From Brevibacillus laterosporus DSM 25 (GTDB lineage Bacteria > Bacillota > Bacilli > Brevibacillales > Brevibacillaceae), in NCBI RefSeq assembly GCF_002706795.1, contig NZ_CP017705.1, positions 2,912,501 to 2,976,500 on the forward strand: a stretch of 64,000 nt of DNA, in the 5' to 3' direction. Numbering within the stretch: position 1 is the first letter of the stretch; each line of letters begins with the position of its first letter. Position numbers and translations under genes: made by a program. Below, in pieces: positions 51,898-61,548 of the stretch. The notes beneath the pieces are model-generated. The model searched no databases. It was not told the DNA's origin and saw only the letters and a list, made by a program, of their open reading frames with translations.

Positions 51898-52027
51898 GAT
51901 CATAAAAGAATCGTATATTTATTATTTTTTGAATAAATAGAGATAAATTTCAAAAAATGATTCAAAATATTTTTAATTTATTATAATATAATACATATAT
52001 TACAAAAAATAACAGGAGTTGAATGTA

Positions 52028-52480
52028 GTGAAACTATTCAAATCTACAGCAGTAGCTATGGCTCTAGTAGCTGGATTATCGACTTTTTCTGTTGGCGTGT
52101 CAGCAAGTGAAAATCAGCAGGTTAAACCTAAGAGCGTTAGTCTTCAAACTGCATCAACACAAGAATTAAGAATGAGTTATGAGTTGAGCCGTCTTATGAG
52201 GGAAACAAAAACAAAAGAATTTTGGGTGGGCTCAACAACTGATGTTACTTTTACACTTCTTCAATGGAGGGGGGATGGCAAGAGAGATGGGTACCCCAAG
52301 GTGACATACAAGCTTATGAATCCTAATGGAGAAGTATCCGTTAAGGAGGTATATGGTCAAATTACAATTGAAGGAGATTTTAAGATAACATTTCCCAATC
52401 TTCCTCCTGGGAGTTACTATATCCATATTATAAACAACTCTGATTTTCCGATTCACGGTTTTGGATATGTTGAATATTAA
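52028..52480 (+). CDS. Hypothetical secreted protein (150 aa), likely moron
   Basis: GTG 52028 after AACAGGAG. Signal peptide KSTAVAMALVAGLSTFSVGV then SASEN. Mature part ~120 residues, beta-rich (DVTFTLLQWRGDGKRDGYPK, KITFPNLPPGSYYIHI). It has its own AT-rich promoter region and terminator, so it is an independent unit between early and late genes, as expected for a lysogenic-conversion gene. Family not known; similar in kind to the exported proteins of element 1. Confidence 0.6.
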   Translation: MKLFKSTAVAMALVAGLSTFSVGVSASENQQVKPKSVSLQTASTQELRMSYELSRLMRETKTKEFWVGSTTDVTFTLLQWRGDGKRDGYPKVTYKLMNPNGEVSVKEVYGQITIEGDFKITFPNLPPGSYYIHIINNSDFPIHGFGYVEY

Positions 52481-52540
52481 GAAAGCCATTTAAAAAACGT
52501 ATGGCTGAATTTTTGCTTTAAAAATGTTTCATAAAAAAGA

Positions 52541-52567
52541 AGTCACTCTTGATGAGTGGCTTTTTTG
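52541..52567 (+). terminator. Terminator after the secreted protein
   Basis: AGTCACTC / GAGTGGCT stem around TTGAT with T6 behind. Confidence 0.85.
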
Positions 52568-52620
52568 TCATGCAAAAGCCACCTATATGTAGAAGGGTAA
52601 AACGATAGGGAGGTGCTGAA

Positions 52621-52791
52621 TTGAAAAGTGTTTCTTTAAGCGATAAAGAAATTGAATTAATCATTAGCGCTCTTGACTATCAAAACTATGAATTTGCAAC
52701 CTATGAGGATGATTCAGGTCATTACGATCTTAAATTAAAGCTAGAGAAACGTCTTAATCAACCAGATTCAGAGGGGGTAAATGGTGATTGA
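52621..52791 (+). CDS. Hypothetical protein (56 aa)
   Basis: TTG start after GGGAGGTG. MKSVSLSDKEIELIISALDY, QNYEFATYEDDSGHYDLKLK. Overlaps the next gene by 11 bases. Unknown. Confidence 0.55.
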   Translation: MKSVSLSDKEIELIISALDYQNYEFATYEDDSGHYDLKLKLEKRLNQPDSEGVNGD

Positions 52792-52972
52792 AGATTTAGT
52801 AGTGTTTCTCTTTTTTCTATCGTGTTACCTCATGCTTGGTTGTATGGTCTTAATTCCAGCATCATTACTACCAGATTTTAAGTTCTCTTTTAAAGAAAAG
52901 GTGGTGCTACTAATAGGGTGGTTACCAATTTTAATCTATTTAATTCATATAAGTGAAAATCAGGAGGGATAA
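52781..52972 (+). CDS. Small membrane protein (63 aa)
   Basis: Two hydrophobic helices: VVFLFFLSCYLMLGCMVLIP and VVLLIGWLPILIYLIHI. GAGGGGG before the ATG. Not recognised; could be holin-like, but position before terminase argues against a lysis role. Confidence 0.5.
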   Translation: MVIEDLVVFLFFLSCYLMLGCMVLIPASLLPDFKFSFKEKVVLLIGWLPILIYLIHISENQEG

Positions 52973-52977
52973 GGAAC

Positions 52978-53148
52978 ATGACTCCAGATGAATTTGAAAA
53001 GCGCATGAAAGAGATATTTCCAAAAGGTTCCTACGATGAGGAAATAGCACATCAAAAAGCAGATGAACTGATGTGTGATCTACTCCGTTCTCTTGGCTAT
53101 GGATCAGGTGTTGAAGTGTTTGAAAAAGCAAGTAAATGGTATGCGTAG
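52978..53148 (+). CDS. Hypothetical protein (56 aa)
   Basis: AGGAGGGATAAGGAAC before the ATG. MTPDEFEKRMKEIFPKGSYD, EEIAHQKADELMCDLLRSLG. Helical. The pattern is common just before terminase in Bacillus phages. Confidence 0.6.
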   Translation: MTPDEFEKRMKEIFPKGSYDEEIAHQKADELMCDLLRSLGYGSGVEVFEKASKWYA

Positions 53149-53162
53149 AAAGGATGATTAAT

Positions 53163-53342
53163 GTGGCAAGCACTACAGCAAAAGCAACAATTAGTATTGA
53201 TATTGAGGGGTTAGAGAAATTGAAAGAACTTAATAGAGAGATCGGAAAGTTCGAATGTGAATTTGAAGAAATGCAGGAACGAATGAATCGAGTGAGAGAG
53301 AAAATGGGTAATTGGGAACCTAGACTAATTCGCAAACGTTAA
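53163..53342 (+). CDS. Hypothetical helical protein (59 aa)
   Basis: GTG 53163 after AAAGGATG is the best start. ATISIDIEGLEKLKELNREI then a coiled helix to the basic end RKR. Unknown. Confidence 0.5.
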   Translation: MASTTAKATISIDIEGLEKLKELNREIGKFECEFEEMQERMNRVREKMGNWEPRLIRKR

Positions 53343-53420
53343 TCTCTCTAAATCTAATCAGGTGGTCGGAAATGAGAGTGTATTTGCAAAACAAACTCAA
53401 TAGGTGGTGGTGATCATGTA

Positions 53421-54155
53421 ATGGCAAAAGCAAGAAGTCCAAACCGCGACAAAGCCTTGGAGTTATGGTTCGAAAGTGGCGGAAACATTAGCAATCGAGA
53501 GCTTGCTGACCAACTAGGCGAAAAAGAAAAAACAATAAGCAACTGGAAAAGCCGAGACAAATGGAATGTAGTACTACAATCAGGTCAATGTAGTACTACA
53601 ATGAAAAGTGAGTCAAATGCTGGAGCGCCAGAGGGAAATAAAAACGCCGTAGGCAATCGTGGAGGATCAGCTCCAAAAGGAAATAGCAACGCTGTAACCC
53701 ACGGCTTCTTCCGTAAATACTTCCCAGAAGAAACAGCAGATATCATGCTGGAGATAGAAACCAAGTCTTCTATCGACATGCTTTGGGAAAACATCGTTAT
53801 CCAGTACACAGCGATTGTGAGAGCGCAACGTATTATGTTTGTACGAGATCAGGACGATGAGACAAGAGTTTTAAAGAAAGATAAGCCAGGTATGTTTGGA
53901 ACAGAAGAAGAATGGGAGTATCAACATGCCTGGGATAAACAGGCTGCATTCCTAAACGCCCAATCAAGGGCTATGACAACTCTACAAGGCTTGATTAAAC
54001 GGTATGAAGAGATGCTTAACAGTTCACTGGCGACCGAAGAACAACGCTTGCGTGTTGAGAAGTTGAAAGGTGAAATAGCTGTTCTGGAACAAAAGACTTC
54101 TAAAGATGATGATAAACCTATTGAAATCCTCATCAAGCGAAAGGGTGAGGGTTAA
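53421..54155 (+). CDS. Terminase small subunit (PBSX XtmA-like)
   Basis: 244 residues. N-terminal helix-turn-helix ([40 protein letters not shown]), a Gly/Asn-rich linker ([20 protein letters not shown]), and a C-terminal oligomerising helix region. It recognises the phage DNA pac/cos site. Overlaps TerL by 1 base. AGGTGGTGGTGATC upstream. Confidence 0.92.
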   Translation: MAKARSPNRDKALELWFESGGNISNRELADQLGEKEKTISNWKSRDKWNVVLQSGQCSTTMKSESNAGAPEGNKNAVGNRGGSAPKGNSNAVTHGFFRKYFPEETADIMLEIETKSSIDMLWENIVIQYTAIVRAQRIMFVRDQDDETRVLKKDKPGMFGTEEEWEYQHAWDKQAAFLNAQSRAMTTLQGLIKRYEEMLNSSLATEEQRLRVEKLKGEIAVLEQKTSKDDDKPIEILIKRKGEG

Positions 54156-55429
54156 TGGTAGAAAAAGAGGTTAATCCACACTTTGAAGATTTTCTGTTTG
54201 ATTGGGATTATAAGTTTTACTTTCTTGTAGGCGGCTATGGATCGTCAAAGAGCTATCATGTTGCTTTAAAATTGATACTCAAATTGTTGGACGAGAAACG
54301 GACTGCCTTAGTAGTTCGGGAAGTATACGACACTCATCGAGATTCCACATATTCGCTATTGGAAGAGATCGTTGGGGATTTGGGGTTAGAGGGTAAAGTA
54401 AAGCCGATGAGTTCCCCGATGCAAGTTAAATTCCCGAATGGTAGTAAGATAATATTCAAGGGAATGGATAAACCAGTTAAACTGAAGTCGATTAACAATA
54501 TTTCAATCATTTGGATAGAGGAGTGCTCAGAGGTCAAGTATGAAGGTTTTAAAGAATTGACTGGACGTATGCGCCATCCAACTCTTCCGCTGCATATGTT
54601 GTTATCTACTAATCCAGTGAGTACAGCGAATTGGTGCTATAAGTATTTTTTCAAAGATGCCAAGAAAAAGTATTTTATACTTGATGACCAGGATTTGTAC
54701 AGAGATCGTATTCTCATGATAAAAAACACGTATTATCATCACTCAACTGCTGATGATAACTTATTTCTGCCAGCCAGTTATATTGAACAGCTAGAAGAGT
54801 TAAAAATACATGACCCTGATTTGTACAGAGTCGCTCGTAAAGGACAGTTTGGAGTTAACGGTGTAGTTGTATTCCCTCAGTTCCAATCACGTCCACACGG
54901 CGAAGTTATGCAAGCTATAGAGAGGATCAGAAGACCGATTATGCGTGCAGGGATGGACTTTGGATTTCAAACATCCTACAATGCCCTGCTACGGCTTGCA
55001 GTGGATCATGGAGAGAAGATTCTTTATATCTACTGGGAGTATTACAAAAATAAAATGACAGATGATAAGACAGCAGAGGAAATAGATGAGTTTAGACGTT
55101 CTGGTGAGCTTATCAAGGCTGATAGCGCCGAGCCAAAAACCATTAGTTTCTTCCGTCAAAAAGGGTTCAACATGAGGGCAGCTAAAAAGTTCCAAGGCTC
55201 CCGTGAACAGTACACAAAGAAGATCAAACGTTTTAAAAAGATCGTTTGTTCTGATCAATGCCCAAACACCATAGAGGAATTGAAGGAGCTAACATTTGCA
55301 GTCGATAAACAAGGGGAACTACTTGAAGATGAGTTCACGATTGACCCTCATACGTTATCGGCTATTTGGTATGCGCTAGATGATTACGAGGTATCAGACT
55401 TAAAAGGTGGATCGGTTTCATTTGACTAG
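54155..55429 (+). CDS. terL: Terminase large subunit (PBSX-type TerL)
   Basis: 424 residues. ATPase: Walker A GGYGSSKS at ~26-33, Walker [11 protein letters not shown], coupling LSTNPVS. Nuclease: [40 protein letters not shown] and the late acidic [20 protein letters not shown]. Motor that packages DNA into the prohead. Confidence 0.95.
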   Translation: MVEKEVNPHFEDFLFDWDYKFYFLVGGYGSSKSYHVALKLILKLLDEKRTALVVREVYDTHRDSTYSLLEEIVGDLGLEGKVKPMSSPMQVKFPNGSKIIFKGMDKPVKLKSINNISIIWIEECSEVKYEGFKELTGRMRHPTLPLHMLLSTNPVSTANWCYKYFFKDAKKKYFILDDQDLYRDRILMIKNTYYHHSTADDNLFLPASYIEQLEELKIHDPDLYRVARKGQFGVNGVVVFPQFQSRPHGEVMQAIERIRRPIMRAGMDFGFQTSYNALLRLAVDHGEKILYIYWEYYKNKMTDDKTAEEIDEFRRSGELIKADSAEPKTISFFRQKGFNMRAAKKFQGSREQYTKKIKRFKKIVCSDQCPNTIEELKELTFAVDKQGELLEDEFTIDPHTLSAIWYALDDYEVSDLKGGSVSFD

Positions 55430-55442
55430 AAAGGAGGGCCAT

Positions 55443-56891
55443 ATGATTTTCACCGAAACAGATCGGATTAACAAAATAATTGCCGATGGAGCTAAGTCAG
55501 GCATGACATTAGAAGAGTTTATCCAACGTGAAGTTGATGAATGGGAAGCATCAGAAGTCCGTGAGCTTATGATCAAGGGCGATAAATACTATCGCGGTGA
55601 CAGTGAGATTTTAAACAGGAAACGTGAAGTAATTGGCGATGGTGGTAAGGTAGAAGATAAGAACCTAGCTAACAATAAGCTTGTACACAACTTCGCAAGG
55701 AAACTAGCAGATCAAAAGGTTGGCTATCTGCTTTCTAAACCTATGAGTGTACAAACGAATAACGACAGATACCAAACCTTGCTAGGTGATTACATCGGCA
55801 AGGCTTTTTTGCGCACTCTCAAAAACGTTGGTAAGGAATCAATCAACAAGGGAAAAGCGTGGCTCCAGGTCTATTACAACGAGGCAGGAGAGTTATCATT
55901 CAAACGTATTCCTAGTGAAGAAGTCATTCCTATGTGGAAAGATAGCGCACACACTGAGTTGGACGCTGTTATCCGTGTATACGAGGTTGAAACGTATAAG
56001 GGTAGAGAGAAGAAGACTATCAAAAAAGTTGAATACTGGGACACTCAGGGTGTTAAACGCTATGTGCATGATGGACAACTCATACCAGATGTAGAAATAG
56101 GTGACGAAGGTAGTCATTTTGCTGTTATGGATGTAGCAGGCAAGGAACAAGGCCTGAACTGGGAGCGAGTACCGTTCATCTGCTTCAAGTATAACGATGA
56201 GGAAATACCTTTAATCAAGTTTATTCAATCGCTCATTAACGACTATGACTATCGTAAATCGGATAACGCTAACAACTTAGAAGATATGCCGAACAGTATT
56301 TATGTGTTAAAAGACTATGATGGTACCAACTTAGGAGAGTTCCGATACAATCTAGCTGCTTACCGCGCCGTTAAAGTAACAGGAGAAGGTGGAGTAGATA
56401 CCATTAGCTTGCCGATTGATACAGAAGCCTTTAAAACTCATGTAGAGATGAACAGAAAGGATATCTATGAGTTCGGACGTGGGGTTGATACGCAGGCTAG
56501 TAACTTTGGAAATGACCCTTCAGGTATCGCATTAAAGTTTCTTTATGCTGATTTGGATATGGATGCCAACATGATTGAAACAGAGTTCCAAGCTTCAATG
56601 GAGCATCTACGCTGGTTCATTGATCAACACATAGTTAACACAACTCAACAAGATTTTAGCAATGAAACAGTTGAGTTTATTTTCAACCGAGACATTTTAA
56701 TCAACGAAACGGATGCGATTACAAATGCAAAGGATAGTGTGGGCATCATATCTGACGAGACAATTGTCGCTAACCACCCGTGGACAACCAATGCACAAGA
56801 CGAGATTGCGAGGAAAAAGAAAGAGCGTGAGGACATGGTTTCACAATCAGATCCATACGCTGGTTTCGATCCTAAGGAAGAGCCTGAATGA
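55443..56891 (+). CDS. Portal protein (SPP1 gp6-like)
   Basis: 482 residues. ATG 55443 after AAAGGAGGG. KYYRGDSEILNRKREVIGDG, NNKLVHNFARKLADQKVGYL, FIQSLINDYDYRKSDNANNL, FGRGVDTQASNFGNDPSGIA. Forms the ring through which DNA enters. Overlaps the next gene by 4 bases. Confidence 0.94.
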   Translation: MIFTETDRINKIIADGAKSGMTLEEFIQREVDEWEASEVRELMIKGDKYYRGDSEILNRKREVIGDGGKVEDKNLANNKLVHNFARKLADQKVGYLLSKPMSVQTNNDRYQTLLGDYIGKAFLRTLKNVGKESINKGKAWLQVYYNEAGELSFKRIPSEEVIPMWKDSAHTELDAVIRVYEVETYKGREKKTIKKVEYWDTQGVKRYVHDGQLIPDVEIGDEGSHFAVMDVAGKEQGLNWERVPFICFKYNDEEIPLIKFIQSLINDYDYRKSDNANNLEDMPNSIYVLKDYDGTNLGEFRYNLAAYRAVKVTGEGGVDTISLPIDTEAFKTHVEMNRKDIYEFGRGVDTQASNFGNDPSGIALKFLYADLDMDANMIETEFQASMEHLRWFIDQHIVNTTQQDFSNETVEFIFNRDILINETDAITNAKDSVGIISDETIVANHPWTTNAQDEIARKKKEREDMVSQSDPYAGFDPKEEPE

Positions 56892-57928
56892 AAAAGTGTA
56901 AACAGCCACCACGTAACTATTGGCAAAAGCGTAGTGAGCAGGTAGCACAGATGTCCTTTGATGAGGCTGACAAATATGCCGAGCAACTTAGAAAAGAGTA
57001 TGACCGAGCTATAGCAAGTATTAAGCGAGAGATTGAGGTATTCTATCAACGCTTTGCAAACAACAATGAAATTGATCTAGCAGATGCCCGTAAATTACTT
57101 ACAGGTAGTGAAATGAAAGAGTTCAAAATGACGCTAGAAGAGTTTACAGCAAGAGCTAAGGGAAACTTAGATGGTCGTTGGACAAAGGAACTAAATAACG
57201 TCTACTACAAAACTCGTGTAAGCCGTTTAGAGGCACTTTTAGTTCAGATAAGGCAATCAGTCGAGGAGTTGACTGCAAAGCAAGAGAGGGGTACCAAAGG
57301 ACTCCTGATGAGCAACTACACGGACACTTATTATCGAACTGTATTCGAGATTCAAAAAGGTACAGGTGTAGGTGTTTCTTTTGCTCGAGTGGACAAAGAA
57401 TCACTAGAGAAAACGCTACAAATAAATTGGAAAGATGGCAACTACAGCGAACGTATCTGGAGCAATCGAGATAAATTGCTATCTGAGGTTCAAACACTGC
57501 TTTCTCAATCGTTCATCCGTGGAGATAGTTCCGATAAAACAGCAAAAGCATTGTCAGAACGAATGAACGTTTCCTATTCCCATGCAGCAAGAATTATGAG
57601 AACCGAGAGCAGCTATATCACCCATCAAGCTACTATGGATGGTTATAAGGCAAGTGGAGTGGTTAGAAAGTATGAGATTTTAGCCTCTTTAGATGGGAGA
57701 ACAAGTAGAATTTGCCGGAGTCTTGATGGAAAAGTGTTCAAACTGAGTGAACAAGAGGTTGGGGTTACTTACCCCCCGTTCCATCCGAACTGTCGAACAA
57801 CTGTTGTTCCTTACTTTGAGGATGAAATTGACGTAGGTGAACGTATCGCAAGAGATAACAAAGGCAATGTGTATTATGTTCCTGCTGATATGACATATGG
57901 ACAGTGGGAAGAAAAATACGTTGCATAA
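56888..57928 (+). CDS. Minor head protein (SPP1 gp7 / Mu F-like)
   Basis: 346 residues. N-terminal NYWQKRSEQVAQMSFDEADK and C-terminal Mu F domain with RIMRTESSYITHQATMDGYK, YEILASLDGRTSRICRSLDG and YPPFHPNCRTTVVPYFE, the usual motif set. Minor capsid component injected or bound at the portal. Confidence 0.93.
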   Translation: MKKCKQPPRNYWQKRSEQVAQMSFDEADKYAEQLRKEYDRAIASIKREIEVFYQRFANNNEIDLADARKLLTGSEMKEFKMTLEEFTARAKGNLDGRWTKELNNVYYKTRVSRLEALLVQIRQSVEELTAKQERGTKGLLMSNYTDTYYRTVFEIQKGTGVGVSFARVDKESLEKTLQINWKDGNYSERIWSNRDKLLSEVQTLLSQSFIRGDSSDKTAKALSERMNVSYSHAARIMRTESSYITHQATMDGYKASGVVRKYEILASLDGRTSRICRSLDGKVFKLSEQEVGVTYPPFHPNCRTTVVPYFEDEIDVGERIARDNKGNVYYVPADMTYGQWEEKYVA

Positions 57929-58016
57929 ATAAGCCGTTTCGGTACTGTCGGCGTAAAAAAACAGGACATCACCGGACGCGACCGGGTTACAAAGCGAAGA
58001 TGAAAGGGTGAATATC

Positions 58017-58637
58017 ATGGATTGGTTGAAAAAGTTGCTTCAAGAGTTAGGTGCTCCAGAGGAACGTATCGAGAAGATTACAGGGAGTGTAGAGGAAAAT
58101 TACAAGGGATATGTACCAAAACATCGGTTTGATGAGATCAACGATACTAAGAAAGAATTAGAAGGCCAGATCAAGGATCGTGACAAGCAACTTACAGAAC
58201 TGAAGAAGAACACAGGTGACAATGAGGACTTGAAGAAGCAGATTGAGACGTTGCAAGCAGAGAATAAGACGAAAGGGGAAGAATACGAAACTAAACTCAA
58301 GGATATGCAGGTGTCTACGGCTATCAAGCTGGCTCTTACAGGAGAAGCACACGACCCTGACCTAATTGCTAGTTTATTGGACAAATCAAAAATTGAGATC
58401 AATGAAGATGGAACCTTAAAAGGCGGTCTTGATGATCAAGTTAAGGCGTTGCGTGAGAGCAAGGCTTTTTTGTTTGTCGAAAAACAGGAAAGGGAATCCA
58501 AAACGACTTTCAAAGGAGCTACACCAGTAGACGGTAGTGGTCGACAAACAGACCGTACTACAAATAGCGTTGGAGCCAATTTTGCTAAACAAGCGAACCA
58601 AGCTGGCAAACCATCAGAAAACAATATTTGGGGTTAG
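58017..58637 (+). CDS. Scaffolding protein (DUF4355-like)
   Basis: 206 residues. WLKKLLQELGAPEERIEKIT, YVPKHRFDEINDTKKELEGQ, long coiled coil (QIKDRDKQLTELKKNTGDNE), then a Gln/Asn-rich end. SPP1 gp11-like assembly scaffold. ATG 58017 after GAAAGGGTGA. The 88-base gap before it shows a GC-rich patch but no gene. Confidence 0.9.
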   Translation: MDWLKKLLQELGAPEERIEKITGSVEENYKGYVPKHRFDEINDTKKELEGQIKDRDKQLTELKKNTGDNEDLKKQIETLQAENKTKGEEYETKLKDMQVSTAIKLALTGEAHDPDLIASLLDKSKIEINEDGTLKGGLDDQVKALRESKAFLFVEKQERESKTTFKGATPVDGSGRQTDRTTNSVGANFAKQANQAGKPSENNIWG

Positions 58638-58652
58638 AAAGGGGAGTTTTAA

Positions 58653-58976
58653 ATGCCATATGTTAAGGATTACGGAAAAAGAGAGGAAATCAACTTCCTT
58701 GCAAGCCAGAAATATACCAGTTTCACCTATCAAGTTTCAGATAAAGATGTTGCTCCGAATAAAGAAGGTCGAAAAATTGTGCCTGCTGGAACGGTTTATC
58801 CGAGCAATGATGATAAAGCCATCGGTATTCTCTTGGTAGATGCTGATGTTACGGAAGGTCCACAGCCAGCGCCTATTCTGGTGGATGCTTGGATTCTGGA
58901 GGCTCGCTTACCAAATGCTCCTACAGCAGAAGCAAAAACAGCAATGAAAAATATCTCATTTAAAACAATCGTTTAG
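58653..58976 (+). CDS. Capsid decoration / head fibre protein
   Basis: 107 residues. IVPAGTVYPSNDDKAIGILL then DADVTEGPQPAPILVDAWIL: the small beta domain typical of head decoration proteins, set between scaffold and capsid genes as in SPP1. AAAGGGGAG upstream. Confidence 0.78.
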   Translation: MPYVKDYGKREEINFLASQKYTSFTYQVSDKDVAPNKEGRKIVPAGTVYPSNDDKAIGILLVDADVTEGPQPAPILVDAWILEARLPNAPTAEAKTAMKNISFKTIV

Positions 58977-58991
58977 GGAGGAATATAAATT

Positions 58992-60017
58992 ATGGCAAAT
59001 GTACTTGAATTATTTAATCAACGCGATATTCTGAATTACCTTCAAAATCGAGAGTATCCAGCCTTACTAGGTGAAACGCTCTTTCCAGAAGTGAAACGTC
59101 AAAGTTTGGAGTTTGATCAGATCAAAGGAGCAGGGAAAATCCCAGTTGTAGCAAGTGTGCATGCGTTTGATTCTGAGGCTGAAATTGGTAGCCGTGAAGC
59201 AAGTAAACAGGCGTTAGAACTTGCGCTAATTAAACGTAAGCTACCGTTAAAAGAAAAAGACATCATTGCATTGGAAAGCCCACGTAATACCGCCGAGCAA
59301 CAATACTTGATGCAAGAGGTTTTCAACGACATTGATGTTTTAGTACAAGGTGTAAAAGCCAGAGTTGAAGCTATGCGAATGGAGGTTTTAGCGAAAGGCA
59401 CAGTTACACTTACAGAGAACAACCTCAACGGAGTAATAAAGTACGGGGTACCATCGGAACACAAGGAAGCTTTAGCAGGTGACAACGTGTGGACAAATGC
59501 TAACAGCGATCCAATCGGTGACTTAGAACGTTGGTCAGATACTTTAGATACGAAACCAACTCGCGCTTTAACATCTCGTGCCATATTGAATGCTTTATTG
59601 CGTCATCCGAAGATCATTGGTGCGCTATATGGACGTGACTCTATGCGCGTACCAACACGGGCAGACCTGAATGCATTCATGACTCAACACGAACTTCCGG
59701 TTATTGCTACGTATGACCAAGTTTACCGAAAACAAAAAGCCGATGGCACATATGAGCGCTTGCGTTACTTCCCGAACAACAGTTTTGTTATGTTTGGTGA
59801 TGGCATGCTTGGTGAAACGATTTATGGTCCAACAGCAGAAGAGATTCGCCTTACCCGTGATCCTAGTATACAAATCAGCACCATCGGCAATGTCTTAGCG
59901 ATGGTTTATGAAGAAGGACGTGACCCTGTGAGCACTTGGACAAAAGCTGTTGCAACTGCTTTACCTTCATTTCCTGCTGCTGATGAGGTGTTCCAAGCAC
60001 AACCAATTACAGGATAA
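58992..60017 (+). CDS. Major capsid protein (phage capsid E family)
   Basis: 341 residues. LELFNQRDILNYLQNREYPA, FPEVKRQSLEFDQIKGAGKI, RPVASVH-like core (PVVASVHAFDSEAEIGSREA), LTSRAILNALLRHPKIIGAL, NNSFVMFGDGMLGETIYGPT. HK97-fold shell protein of the E family. AGGGAGGAAT upstream. Confidence 0.95.
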   Translation: MANVLELFNQRDILNYLQNREYPALLGETLFPEVKRQSLEFDQIKGAGKIPVVASVHAFDSEAEIGSREASKQALELALIKRKLPLKEKDIIALESPRNTAEQQYLMQEVFNDIDVLVQGVKARVEAMRMEVLAKGTVTLTENNLNGVIKYGVPSEHKEALAGDNVWTNANSDPIGDLERWSDTLDTKPTRALTSRAILNALLRHPKIIGALYGRDSMRVPTRADLNAFMTQHELPVIATYDQVYRKQKADGTYERLRYFPNNSFVMFGDGMLGETIYGPTAEEIRLTRDPSIQISTIGNVLAMVYEEGRDPVSTWTKAVATALPSFPAADEVFQAQPITG

Positions 60018-60031
60018 GGTGGTGTTTCAAG

Positions 60032-60325
60032 GTGAAAGTAAAAGTTTTGGATATCCCCATCCGATACAACCATAACACATATCGGGTGGGGGAAGTGTTT
60101 GAAATAGAAGAAGAACATTTGAGGGGGATTGAAGAGTTAGTTGTCCCACAAATAAGTGAGGAATCACAAGAACCAGAGACGTACCCTTTAGAAGAGAAAT
60201 CTATAGACAAAATGACTGTAGCTGAGTTGAAAGAATACGCGATACAACATGATATTGATCTAGGCGAAGCAACTAAAAAAGACGATATCCTTGCTGTTAT
60301 CAAAGGTGCTGAATCTAATGAATGA
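60032..60325 (+). CDS. Phage head protein with C-terminal HeH/SAP-like motif (97 aa)
   Basis: N-terminal beta segment DIPIRYNHNTYRVGEVFEIE, acidic linker, and SIDKMTVAELKEYAIQHDID with DDILAVIKG, a helix-extended-helix DNA-binding motif often found fused to head-tail adaptor genes. GTG start after AAGGTGGTG. Confidence 0.75.
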   Translation: MKVKVLDIPIRYNHNTYRVGEVFEIEEEHLRGIEELVVPQISEESQEPETYPLEEKSIDKMTVAELKEYAIQHDIDLGEATKKDDILAVIKGAESNE

Positions 60326-60686
60326 TGATGTACTAGCTCTAATAAAACTTAGAATGAACCTATCGAACGATAATCTTGATTTACTGATTAAATCTTATAT
60401 CCATGAGATAGAAAAGCGTATTCTTCATTACTGTCACATTTCTGAGGTACCAGAAGCTCTACAGTTTGTATGGGCTTCTATGGTCATTGACGCATTGAGG
60501 ATTGAACAAGCAACAGTCAGTGAAGTGGATGCCGCAACTGCTATTAGTGAGTCAATCAAGATTGGCGATACTTCAAACTCTCCAGGTAAAAGTGAGGGGG
60601 TAACAAGTACCTCAAAAAATGTAATAGAGTCAGTAGTTTTAAATTATCGAGTGGATCTGAACCGATATCGAAAGTTGGTGTGGTAA
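60318..60686 (+). CDS. Head-tail connector (YqbG/gp6-like)
   Basis: 122 residues. MNDDVLALIKLRMNLSNDNL, DLLIKSYIHEIEKRILHYCH, FVWASMVIDALRIEQA. Short helical adaptor that binds the portal. ATG 60318 overlaps the upstream stop. Confidence 0.82.
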   Translation: MNDDVLALIKLRMNLSNDNLDLLIKSYIHEIEKRILHYCHISEVPEALQFVWASMVIDALRIEQATVSEVDAATAISESIKIGDTSNSPGKSEGVTSTSKNVIESVVLNYRVDLNRYRKLVW

Positions 60687-61042
60687 TGAACTACGCAAAG
60701 CATCGAATGGCGTTAGAACGTATGTATGAGGACAAGGCTACTGTTAAACGGGTAATAGAAACCGAAACGCCTTGGGGTGAGACAAAAGTTGAACCCACTA
60801 CCATCTATGAAGATCAGCCTTGCCGACTCTCCCAGAAAGCCCTTGGAACAAATGGACAGACAGCCACAGTAAACCAAGTTGTGTATGAAACAAAACTCTT
60901 TATCTCACCAGATGTTGTAATTTTGCAAGGTGACGAGATAGAGGTTACAGGCAGAGGAGTTACACGAACTTATACAGCAGGCGAACCATTCCCTTATCCT
61001 ACTCATCAAGAGATTAGCATTCAACGCAAGGAGAAAGCATAA
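60686..61042 (+). CDS. Head closure protein (YqbH-like)
   Basis: 118 residues. RMALERMYEDKATVKRVIET, CRLSQKALGTNGQTATVNQV, YETKLFISPDVVILQGDEIE. Beta-barrel stopper closing the connector. Starts at TAATG. Confidence 0.82.
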   Translation: MNYAKHRMALERMYEDKATVKRVIETETPWGETKVEPTTIYEDQPCRLSQKALGTNGQTATVNQVVYETKLFISPDVVILQGDEIEVTGRGVTRTYTAGEPFPYPTHQEISIQRKEKA

Positions 61043-61548
61043 TGGCAGGAAGCTTTGATATGGGGGGTTTTGAGCGTTTGGCAAAGGCTTTTCAAAAGGC
61101 GAATGATGAACGGGTAATAGAACGATTCATCCGAGAATTTCTTATGGAAATGGCGTATAGAGCTGAACGGAAGATAAAAAAACGCACAATAGTTGGGCCT
61201 ACTGGTGATTTGAAAAAAAGCTGGAGAGTAGGGAAGATTGAAAAGCATGGTAATAATTATATGGTTGAAATCTTTTCTAACCTTGATTATGCATCATTCG
61301 TGGAATATGGTTTTCGCTCACACTGGGTACCTGGTAGATGGGAAGGTAACCAATTTGTCTATGATCCAGCAGCCAAGACTGGAATGCAGGTTGGTGAAAA
61401 AGGCGGATGGGTAGAAGGTCGATTCATGATGACCATTTCCATGAAAGAGATTGAAAAAGAGTTACCACGCTATCTTGAAAAACGCCAAGCTGAGTTAATA
61501 AACGACATCATGAATGGACGGCCAGTTAGAAGAGGTGATTCCAATTGA
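61042..61548 (+). CDS. HK97 gp10-like tail assembly protein (YqbI)
   Basis: 168 residues. FDMGGFERLAKAFQKANDER, IKKRTIVGPTGDLKKSWRVG, FSNLDYASFVEYGFRSHWVP, WVEGRFMMTISMKEIE. Typical gp10/YqbI motifs. Joins head and tail. Confidence 0.88.
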   Translation: MAGSFDMGGFERLAKAFQKANDERVIERFIREFLMEMAYRAERKIKKRTIVGPTGDLKKSWRVGKIEKHGNNYMVEIFSNLDYASFVEYGFRSHWVPGRWEGNQFVYDPAAKTGMQVGEKGGWVEGRFMMTISMKEIEKELPRYLEKRQAELINDIMNGRPVRRGDSN

